Of a stretch of DNA of 5,561 nt, positions 1-5,561 are shown piece after piece. Origin of the DNA: Actinomycetota bacterium (GTDB taxonomy: Bacteria > Actinomycetota > CADDZG01 > WHSQ01). Within the stretch, counting starts at the first letter, position 1; each line of letters begins with the position of its first letter. The notes under the pieces are model-generated. The model did no database searches, was not told the origin of the DNA, and saw only the letters and a list, made by a program, of their open reading frames with translations. A program made the translations under genes and the position numbers. The stretch is taken from contig JAHWJK010000077.1 of NCBI GenBank assembly GCA_019348445.1, forward strand, positions 1-5,561. The letters are read 5' to 3'.

Positions 1-432
1 GACTTCGCCCAGCTCTACCTGCCGGTGCTGATGGACGCGGTCTACGGCTACCAGGCGTGCAACGTCGAGGCCCAGATCCGCGACCAGCACTCGTTCTTGC
101 AGTGGTTCCGCCGCCTGCTCGCGGTGCGCAAGCAACATCCAGTATTTGGAACCGGAACTTTCGAGGTCCTCCATCCCGAGAACGCGGCGATATTCGCTTA
201 CGTGAGGCGGCGCGGGGACGACATCGTCCTGTGCGTCAACAACCTCTCGGGGCGGGCGCAGGCCGCGGAGTTAGACCTGAGCCCGTGGGAGGGTATGTAC
301 CCCATCGAGTTGATGGGACGAGAGCGGTTCCCGCGCGTCGGCGAACTTCCCTACCTGCTCACGTTCGGCCCCCATGCCTTCTATTGGTTCCAATTGGTAC
401 CGGAAGGCGCAGAGCCATCGACCGGAGCCTGA
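1..432 (+). CDS. treS: Trehalose synthase (maltose alpha-D-glucosyltransferase), C-terminal 143 residues; 5' end outside window
   Basis: Open from base 1 in frame 1 to a TGA at 430-432, so only the C-terminal quarter or so of a roughly 550-600 residue enzyme is visible. TreS reversibly isomerises maltose and trehalose in the cytoplasm. The recognisable stretch is the end of the GH13 barrel, with MDAVYGYQACNVEAQ at residues 11-25, which closely matches the TreS-specific (D/S)PxYG(Y/F)QAxNVEAQ signature. The helix RRLLAVRKQHPVFGTG follows at 37-52. After that comes the C-terminal beta-sandwich, including LCVNNLSG (77-84) and the closing GELPYLLTFGPHAFYWFQL. The catalytic Asp/Glu/Asp lie upstream and cannot be checked. 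The protein ends soon after the sandwich, so it is not the TreS-maltokinase fusion found in some bacteria; maltokinase is a separate gene one base downstream. Residue 91 is a rare TTA leucine codon (271-273). The family call is firm; activity on maltose is inferred from the family and the neighbours. Confidence 0.93.
   Translation, partial: DFAQLYLPVLMDAVYGYQACNVEAQIRDQHSFLQWFRRLLAVRKQHPVFGTGTFEVLHPENAAIFAYVRRRGDDIVLCVNNLSGRAQAAELDLSPWEGMYPIELMGRERFPRVGELPYLLTFGPHAFYWFQLVPEGAEPSTGA
424..427 (+). promoter_or_regulatory. Ribosome binding site of maltokinase gene
   Basis: GGAG lies six bases before the ATG at 434, inside the last codons of treS. It fixes the maltokinase start at 434. An in-frame ATG at 374 would add 20 residues that are only out-of-frame treS sequence. 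Confidence 0.7.
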
Positions 433-433
433 C

Positions 434-1849
434 ATGAAGATAGATACCCAGCAGATCCTCGACCGCCTCCCGGAACAACGCTGGTTCGGATGGAAAGACC
501 GCGCCATCGCCGCGGTCGACGTCGTCGATTTCGGAGTCGTAGACGATGGCATCCCGGCGCTGACCCTTGCGGTGGTGCGCGTGAGATTCGATGGTGGCTC
601 GGCTCTGTTCCAACTCCCGCTGCTCGTCGAGGAAGACGGCACGAGCCGCGACGCCTTCGAGGACGTCGATCGACTGCGCGTGTTCGGTGCATGTCTGGCA
701 CACGGCACGTCGGTGAAGGGCGCTCACGGGACGTTCCGGTTCACGGGGCCCGGGCTCGACCCGCTATCGCCCCCGGGCAAGGTCTCTGCCCGCACTATGG
801 GGGCCGAGCAGACGAATACGTCGCTCGTTCTCGACGAACAGATGATCGTCAAGCTGTTCCGGAGGGTCGACACCGGGCACAACCCGGATCTGGAACTGAC
901 CCGCGTGCTCACCGAGAGCGGCTTCATGCATACGCCCCCGCATCTAGGCGAGCTCGTTTACGAAGGCGTCGTCGACGGCGAGGAGGTGCAGATCGACCTC
1001 TGCGTCGCGCAACAGTTCCTCAGCGACTCCATCGAGGGCTGGTCCGAGACGCTGAAGAGGCTGCATCAGCTCTACGACTCGATCGAGGATCAGGACATCG
1101 CGGAAGACATGCGCTTCCTCACGGAAGAGCGGTCGGGCGACCTCCTCGCGCTGATACAGGACCTCGGCGAGGTCACTGCGTCGCTGCATGTCGCGCTGTC
1201 TCGGGAAGAGCTCGACCCGGACATCGCTCCCGAACCGATCGAGAGGTCAGACCTCGAGGAATGGGCGCGATCGGCGCGCGCCTCTCTGCAGCTCTTGCTC
1301 GACGATGGCGTCGTCGAGCTTCAAGAACTGGCGCCACAGATCGAAGAGCGGATCGCGAAGCTTCCGGAAGTAACCGAGCCGGGACTCAAGACGCGTGCCC
1401 ACGCCGACTACCACCTCGGCCAGGTCCTCCTCACCGGACGTGGCTGGATGATCCTCGATTTCGAGGGGGAGCCGGCCAGGACGCTGGAGGAACGCCGAGC
1501 GAAGACGTCGCCGCTGCGTGATGTCGCGGGAATGCTGAGGTCGTTCAACTACGCCGCGACCGCGGCTCTGTTCGAACGTGCCGAGCCCGACTCGGAAGAA
1601 TGGAAACGGCTTGCCCCGTGGGCCGACACGTGGGAGACGCTCGCGCGCGAGCGCTTCATCCACGGATACCTGATGAGGTCGCACGAAGGACGATTCGTAC
1701 CGCGCGACCGGTCCGAGCTCATGGTGATGCTCGATGTCTTCGAGATCGACAAGGCGCTCTACGAGGTTGGGTACGAACGCGGCCACCGCCCGGACTGGGT
1801 GCGTATCCCGCTGCATGGGATCGCCAAGACACTGGAGGCGAGCCCGTGA
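434..1849 (+). CDS. mak: Maltokinase (ATP:maltose 1-phosphotransferase), 471 aa
   Basis: Phosphorylates maltose with ATP to alpha-maltose 1-phosphate, the donor used by GlgE. It belongs to the aminoglycoside-phosphotransferase-like kinase fold, and 471 residues is normal for the family. The N-terminal cap region includes RWFGWKDR at 16-23. EQTNTS at 125-130 and IVKLFRR at 138-144, with probable ATP-binding Lys140, mark the N-lobe. The catalytic loop is HADYHLGQ at 323-330, giving Asp325 as likely catalytic base and Gln330 as metal ligand. DFEGEP at 342-347 is the DFG-like metal site. SPLRDVAGMLRSF at 359-371 and YEVGYERGHRPDWVRIPL at 443-460 are typical maltokinase signatures. The usual HGD of the loop reads HAD here, a conservative change. 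The start at 434 is supported by GGAG at 424-427 and sits one base after the treS stop; the stop overlaps the glgB start. The TreS and GlgB neighbours make the maltose kinase role, rather than another sugar kinase, very likely. Pep2 is a synonym. Confidence 0.93.
   Translation: MKIDTQQILDRLPEQRWFGWKDRAIAAVDVVDFGVVDDGIPALTLAVVRVRFDGGSALFQLPLLVEEDGTSRDAFEDVDRLRVFGACLAHGTSVKGAHGTFRFTGPGLDPLSPPGKVSARTMGAEQTNTSLVLDEQMIVKLFRRVDTGHNPDLELTRVLTESGFMHTPPHLGELVYEGVVDGEEVQIDLCVAQQFLSDSIEGWSETLKRLHQLYDSIEDQDIAEDMRFLTEERSGDLLALIQDLGEVTASLHVALSREELDPDIAPEPIERSDLEEWARSARASLQLLLDDGVVELQELAPQIEERIAKLPEVTEPGLKTRAHADYHLGQVLLTGRGWMILDFEGEPARTLEERRAKTSPLRDVAGMLRSFNYAATAALFERAEPDSEEWKRLAPWADTWETLARERFIHGYLMRSHEGRFVPRDRSELMVMLDVFEIDKALYEVGYERGHRPDWVRIPLHGIAKTLEASP
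1834..1838 (+). promoter_or_regulatory. Ribosome binding site of glgB
   Basis: A strong GGAGG sits seven bases before the GTG at 1846, within the last codons of maltokinase. It decides the GTG start in a reading frame that stays open further upstream to about 1600. The GTGA overlap (1846-1849) suggests termination-reinitiation coupling with mak. Confidence 0.8.
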
Positions 1850-4026
1850 ACAACGACATCGAACGTCTCGTCAGAGGCGAACTGCGCGACCCGCACAGCA
1901 TCCTCGGGCGGCACCCCGCGGCCGACGGCACCGCCACGACCGTCCGGGCGTTCCGTCCGGAAGCGCAGACGGTCCGGGTCATGGCGGACGGCGAACCGGT
2001 CGCGAAGCTGGAATGCGTCCACCCGTCGGGATTGTTCGAAGGCACGGTCGAAGGATCCCTCGGCGACTACGAGCTCGAGGTCGGTTACACCGACGGCTCA
2101 ACGTTTGGTCTGCGCGACCCGTACGCGTTCCTCCCGACCATCGGCGAGCTGGACCTCCACCTCGCCGGCGAAGGAACGCACACGCGTCTGTGGGAGAAGC
2201 TCGGCGCGCACCGCCGCGTCATCGACGGCGTCGAAGGTGTGGCGTTCGCCGTGTGGGCGCCGAATGCTCGGGGCGTGCGCGTCGTCGGCAACTTCAACTC
2301 GTGGGACGGCCGGCTACACCAGATGCGCACGCTCGGGTCCTCGGGCATCTGGGAACTGTTCGTGCCGGACATCCCCGACGGGTCCCTCTACAAGTTCGAG
2401 GTCGTGACGGCTCAAGGGAACTTGATCCTCAAAACCGACCCGTACGCGTTCGCGACCGAGCAACCGGGCGGCCCGTTCGGCGGCACGTGCATCGTGCACA
2501 CGCCCACCTACGAATTCACCGATGACGACTGGATGACAGCGCGTGAGTCGGTCGAGGCATACAAGGCGCCGATGTCGGTCTACGAGGTCCACCTGGGGTC
2601 GTGGCGACGGACGGGCGACGATCAGCCGCTGAACTACAGAGAGCTGGGACACGCACTCGCCGACTACTGCTCCGAGATGGGTTTCACACACGTCGAGCTG
2701 CTGCCGGTTGCCGAGCACCCATTCACCGGCTCGTGGGGCTACCAAGTGAGCAACTACTTCGCCCCGACCTCGCGCTACGGGTCTCCCGACGACTTCCGCT
2801 ACTTCGTCGACACGCTCCACAACGCAGGTATAGGCGTCCTCGTCGACTGGGTTCCCGCTCACTTCCCGAAGGACGAATGGGCGCTCGCACGCTTCGACGG
2901 CACCGCTCTGTACGAGCATGTCGACCCGAAGAAAGGCGAGCATCCCGATTGGGGGACGTTGGTCTTCAACTACGGCCGTAACGAGGTACGGAACTTCCTC
3001 ATCAGCAACGCGCTCTATTGGATCGAGGAGTTCCACGTCGACGGGCTCCGGGTCGATGCGGTCGCGTCGATGCTGTATCTCGATTACAGCCGCGACGAGG
3101 GCGAGTGGGTTCCGAACATGTTCGGGGGGCGCGAGAACCTCGAGGCCATCGACTTCATCAAACAACTCAACGAGGGGATCCACGGGGAGCACCCCGGTGT
3201 ATTGATGATCGCCGAAGAGTCGACGGCGTGGCCCGGGGTGTCGCGGCCCGTTCACCTCGGCGGCCTGGGATTCGGCTTCAAGTGGAACATGGGGTGGATG
3301 CACGACACGCTGAGCTACTTCTCCAAAGAACCCATCTACCGGCGTTACCACCACAACAACTTGACGTTCTCGTTGATGTACGCGTTCTCGGAGAACTTCG
3401 TGCTGCCGCTTTCTCATGACGAGGTCGTTCACGGCAAGGGCTCGTTGATCGGGAAGATGCCCGGCGACGAGTGGCAGCGGTTCGCGAACCTGCGCTCGTT
3501 GTTCGCTTACATGTGGGCGCACCCTGGGAAGCAACTCGTGTTCATGGGGGGCGAGATCGGCCAGTACCGCGAATGGGATCACGACAGCTCGCTCGACTGG
3601 CACCTGCTCGACCACACGCCTCACAAGGGCGTGCAACTCCTGGTACGCGACCTCAACCGCGCCTACAAGGAACTGAACGCGTTGTGGGAGATGGATCACT
3701 CACCCGACGGGTTCCGGTGGATCGATGCCAACGACGCCGACAACAACGTGCTCTCGTTCTATCGTTCGAACGAAGCCGGAACGGACCACCTGGTTTGCGT
3801 TTGCAACCTCTCCGCGATCCCGCGCACGGGTTTCCGACTCGGACTGCCGAAGGGCGGCAACTATCTCGAGATCGTGAACTCCGACGCGGCGATCTACGGC
3901 GGCACGAACATGGGGAACATGGGAACGGTGGTGGCCGAGGACGAGCCGTGGCATGGCCTCGACCACTCGGCGATCTTGACGCTGCCGCCTCTCGGCGTTA
4001 TCTGGCTCCGTACGAGCTCGACCTGA
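1846..4026 (+). CDS. glgB: 1,4-alpha-glucan branching enzyme (GH13_9), 726 aa
   Basis: Cuts alpha-1,4-glucan and re-attaches the segment in alpha-1,6 linkage, making the branches of glycogen or GlgE-type glucan. The start is the GTG at 1846, preceded by GGAGG; protein length fits the long two-CBM48 actinobacterial/proteobacterial type. Residues 1-105 look like the extra N1 module (RDPHSILGRHP at 14-24, GLRDPYAF at 88-95). A CBM48 follows at about 130-225 (FAVWAPNA 134-141, VVGNFNSWDG 146-155). The GH13 barrel then shows YEVHLGSWRR (246-255), WGYQVSNYFAPTSRYG (297-312), region I DWVPAHF (334-340), region II GLRVDAVASM with nucleophile Asp404, region III IAEEST with acid/base Glu457, and region IV LSHDEVVHGK with transition-state Asp525. 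GGEIGQYREW (568-577) and a C-terminal beta domain ending LPPLGVIWL complete it. All catalytic residues are present with no frameshift. The final gene of the tight treS-mak-glgB cassette; in GlgE pathways this enzyme branches the polymer as GlgE elongates it. Confidence 0.97.
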   Translation: MNNDIERLVRGELRDPHSILGRHPAADGTATTVRAFRPEAQTVRVMADGEPVAKLECVHPSGLFEGTVEGSLGDYELEVGYTDGSTFGLRDPYAFLPTIGELDLHLAGEGTHTRLWEKLGAHRRVIDGVEGVAFAVWAPNARGVRVVGNFNSWDGRLHQMRTLGSSGIWELFVPDIPDGSLYKFEVVTAQGNLILKTDPYAFATEQPGGPFGGTCIVHTPTYEFTDDDWMTARESVEAYKAPMSVYEVHLGSWRRTGDDQPLNYRELGHALADYCSEMGFTHVELLPVAEHPFTGSWGYQVSNYFAPTSRYGSPDDFRYFVDTLHNAGIGVLVDWVPAHFPKDEWALARFDGTALYEHVDPKKGEHPDWGTLVFNYGRNEVRNFLISNALYWIEEFHVDGLRVDAVASMLYLDYSRDEGEWVPNMFGGRENLEAIDFIKQLNEGIHGEHPGVLMIAEESTAWPGVSRPVHLGGLGFGFKWNMGWMHDTLSYFSKEPIYRRYHHNNLTFSLMYAFSENFVLPLSHDEVVHGKGSLIGKMPGDEWQRFANLRSLFAYMWAHPGKQLVFMGGEIGQYREWDHDSSLDWHLLDHTPHKGVQLLVRDLNRAYKELNALWEMDHSPDGFRWIDANDADNNVLSFYRSNEAGTDHLVCVCNLSAIPRTGFRLGLPKGGNYLEIVNSDAAIYGGTNMGNMGTVVAEDEPWHGLDHSAILTLPPLGVIWLRTSST

Positions 4027-4080
4027 TCGCGGCGACTCCAACACGCCGAATGACGCGAGCCTAGTGATACGAATTCTCGT
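4027..4080 (+). other. 54-bp intergenic gap between glgB and the GH57 gene
   Basis: This is the only non-coding gap in the window. It is visibly more A/T-rich at its 3' end than the flanking genes. A 5-bp pairing (4030-4034 with 4044-4048) exists but has no T-tract, so I do not call a terminator; transcription may continue from glgB. No Shine-Dalgarno-like purine run lies 5-10 bases before the ATG at 4081. A loose -10-like TACGAA at 4068-4073 is close enough to the ATG for a leaderless or nearly leaderless transcript, but no convincing -35 is visible. Promoter status is therefore unproven. Confidence 0.5.
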
Positions 4081-4082
4081 AT
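4067..4082. repeat. Hyphenated palindrome covering the GH57 start codon
   Basis: ATACGA at 4067-4072 and TCGTAT at 4077-4082 are perfect inverted repeats around the four bases ATTC. The right arm includes the first two bases of the ATG at 4081. It could act as an operator half-site pair in DNA, or as a small hairpin hiding the start in mRNA. Arms of six bases can arise by chance, so function is a hypothesis. Confidence 0.45.
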
Positions 4083-5561
4083 GGCTCAGCAGATAGCCGT
4101 CCACGGCCACTTCTACCAACCGCCGCGAGAGAATCCGTGGAGCGGCGAGATCGATCCTCAGCCATCCGCCGCTCCTTCTCACGACTGGAACGAGCGCGTC
4201 CATCTCGAGTGCTACCGGCCGAACGCGTTCGCGCGCATCCCCGATGAAAGCAAAGCCGGCGAGCGGATCGTCAACAACTTCGAAAGGCTGTCCTTCAACG
4301 TGGGACCGACCCTGCTCCAGTGGATGGAAGCTGCCGACCCGGCGACGTACGCGCGGATCGTCGACGCGGACCGGGTAAGTGCAGAACGGCTCGGGCACGG
4401 CAACGCGATGGCGCAGGCGTATCACCACACGATCCTTCCTCTGTCGCCGCGCAGAGACATGCGGACGCAGGTGCGGTGGGGCCTTCGGGACTTCGAGCTT
4501 CGCTACGGACGTCCGGCAGACGGGATGTGGCTTGCCGAGACCGCGGCCAACCACGACGTCCTCGAGGTACTCATAGAAGAGGGCGTCGGATTCACGGCTC
4601 TGGCACCCGGACAAGCCGGCTCGTGGCGGGAGCACGACGGGGAGTGGAACCATTGCTCGGAGGCCGGGATCGATACGCGCGTCGCCTACGACTATCTGCA
4701 CAGGGACGGCTCGGGGCGATCGATCGCGTTGTTCTTCTACGACGGGGATATCTCGAAGTCGATCGCCTTCGAGAAGGCGGCGCGGTCGTCAAGCCACTTC
4801 CTGGACCTGTTCGCGGCGCGTGATGCCGACGAGCATCACTTGATCCACGCCGCGACCGACGGTGAGACCTACGGGCATCACGCGCCGTACACGGAGCTCG
4901 GTCTCGCCTATGCGCTCTTCGTCGAGGCGCCGGAGCGCGGCATCGAGGTGACGAACTACGCCGCCTATCTCGAGAGATTCCCGCCCGAGCGTGAGGCGAA
5001 GTTGGTTCCCGGTGAAGGCAGCTCGTGGTCGTGCGCACACGGCGTTGGTCGGTGGAAGCGAGACTGCGGGTGCCACACGGGGGGAGCACCGGGATGGCGT
5101 CAGGAATGGCGTCGCCCCCTGAGGGCCGCGCTCGACGTCGTACGCCGCGGCGCAGATGAAGTCTTCGATCGACTCGGTGTGGCGCTATTCGCCGATCCGT
5201 GGGAGGCGCGCGACCGTTACGTGGACGTCGTGATCGGCCGCAAGGACCTCGACGAGTTCATCGCCGCGGAAGCAGCGGGGCCGGCGGCGTCGGGGAATCA
5301 GCAGAAGATGGCTATGTTGCTCGAGCTGCAGCGCAACGCGATGTCGATGTACACGAGCTGCGGATGGTTCTTCAACGACGTCGCCGGGATCGAGACGGTC
5401 CAGATCCTGCGCTACGCGTCGCGCGCGATCGATCTCATGGAATCACTCGGGCAGCCGACACCGGAGGCACGGTTCATCGCGCTGCTGGATCAAGCGAAGT
5501 CGAACGACCCGAAGAAGGGCACCGCCGCCGACCTCTACGGCGCGATAACCCCGAACACCTC
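4081..5561 (+). CDS. GH57-family glycoside hydrolase/glucanotransferase-like protein with DUF3536-type region; 3' end outside window
   Basis: Open from ATG 4081 to the right edge with 493 codons and no stop. After in-frame stops at 4024 and 4051 this ATG is the first usable start, and homologues I know also begin just before the HGHFYQPPRENPW motif seen here at residues 8-20. GH57 enzymes act on alpha-glucans by a retaining mechanism. Motifs in order: region 1 HGHFYQPP; region 2 GNAMAQAYHHTILPL (107-121); region 3 GMWLAET with probable nucleophile Glu153; region 4 ATDGETYGHH with probable acid/base Asp260. After the barrel core comes SSWSCAHG (314-321), then RDCGC (327-331), giving Cys318, His320, Cys329, Cys331 and His332, followed by the helix-rich stretch YTSCGWFFNDVAGIETVQ (424-441). 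These latter blocks are what I associate with DUF3536 proteins, which usually exceed 750 residues. No signal peptide is seen, so it is probably cytoplasmic. Substrate is unknown; amylase, glucanotransferase or debranching are all possible. Position after glgB suggests a role in the same glucan. Confidence 0.85.
   Translation, partial: MAQQIAVHGHFYQPPRENPWSGEIDPQPSAAPSHDWNERVHLECYRPNAFARIPDESKAGERIVNNFERLSFNVGPTLLQWMEAADPATYARIVDADRVSAERLGHGNAMAQAYHHTILPLSPRRDMRTQVRWGLRDFELRYGRPADGMWLAETAANHDVLEVLIEEGVGFTALAPGQAGSWREHDGEWNHCSEAGIDTRVAYDYLHRDGSGRSIALFFYDGDISKSIAFEKAARSSSHFLDLFAARDADEHHLIHAATDGETYGHHAPYTELGLAYALFVEAPERGIEVTNYAAYLERFPPEREAKLVPGEGSSWSCAHGVGRWKRDCGCHTGGAPGWRQEWRRPLRAALDVVRRGADEVFDRLGVALFADPWEARDRYVDVVIGRKDLDEFIAAEAAGPAASGNQQKMAMLLELQRNAMSMYTSCGWFFNDVAGIETVQILRYASRAIDLMESLGQPTPEARFIALLDQAKSNDPKKGTAADLYGAITPNT

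Noticed and set aside
271..273. TTA leucine codon in treS as a bldA-type developmental switch
   Set aside because: TTA control is established for Streptomyces; nothing else here points to that genus and one codon is not evidence of regulation.
374..433. Upstream ATG extending maltokinase by 20 residues
   Set aside because: It would overlap treS by 59 bases, the added residues resemble no maltokinase N-terminus, and a good GGAG serves the ATG at 434.
1600..1845. Upstream in-frame extension of glgB by 82 codons
   Set aside because: It lies inside the conserved maltokinase C-terminus, and the strong GGAGG site at 1834-1838 points to the GTG at 1846.
2314..3699. 461-codon open frame on the minus strand opposite glgB
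   Set aside because: It lies wholly antisense to a branching enzyme with all catalytic motifs, and its translation has no recognisable domain. Long antisense frames are expected in GC-rich codon-biased genes.
4030..4048. Possible terminator hairpin after glgB
   Set aside because: The stem has only five pairs, the loop is nine bases, and no run of T follows.
3700..4701. 333-codon minus-strand open frame across the glgB-GH57 junction
   Set aside because: It is antisense to the 3' end of glgB and the conserved first GH57 motifs. The protein is low-complexity Arg/Val/Pro-rich, typical of a shadow frame.
4751..4774. 8-bp inverted repeat TCTCGAAG / CTTCGAGA with an 8-base loop inside the GH57 gene
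   Set aside because: About one such repeat is expected by chance in a window this size, it is fully within codons, and no T-tract follows.
1..5561. CRISPR arrays, tRNA or rRNA genes, insertion sequences, attachment sites
   Set aside because: No spaced direct repeats, cloverleaf-like stretch, transposase motif or terminal repeats were seen; the window is filled by four metabolic genes.

Overview
The window is GC-rich, densely coding DNA with every real gene on the + strand. It looks like a chromosomal segment of an actinomycetote or a related high-GC lineage. The reasons are the tight gene packing, the strong G/C preference at third codon positions, the GTG start with a GTGA overlap, and above all the gene order treS - maltokinase - glgB. 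That order is the hallmark of the alpha-maltose-1-phosphate (GlgE-type) glucan pathway of actinobacteria. I cannot name a species; an uncultivated actinobacterial lineage is a guess.

Layout: (1) 1-432, the last 143 residues of a trehalose synthase (TreS), cut by the left edge. (2) 434-1849, a complete maltokinase (Mak/Pep2), starting one base after the treS stop. (3) 1846-4026, a complete GH13 glycogen branching enzyme (GlgB), whose GTG start overlaps the mak stop by four bases. (4) 4027-4080, the only real intergenic gap, 54 bp, with a hyphenated palindrome that runs into the next start codon. (5) 4081-5561, the first 493 residues of a GH57-family protein that appears to carry a DUF3536-type C-terminal region. 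It is cut by the right edge, has no stop inside the window, and is easily missed.

How the genes fit together: TreS interconverts trehalose and maltose. Mak phosphorylates maltose with ATP to maltose 1-phosphate. The maltosyltransferase GlgE (not in the window, expected upstream of treS or elsewhere) extends alpha-1,4-glucan from that donor. GlgB adds the alpha-1,6 branches. The first three genes are packed as a translationally coupled cassette. The GH57 gene is the least understood part. Its catalytic motifs look intact, so it could trim, transfer or debranch the glucan, but that is an inference from position and fold family.

The first three genes are a known pathway, not a new system. The points worth a second look are the GH57 protein with its conserved-looking Cys/His cluster, and the palindrome covering its start codon.
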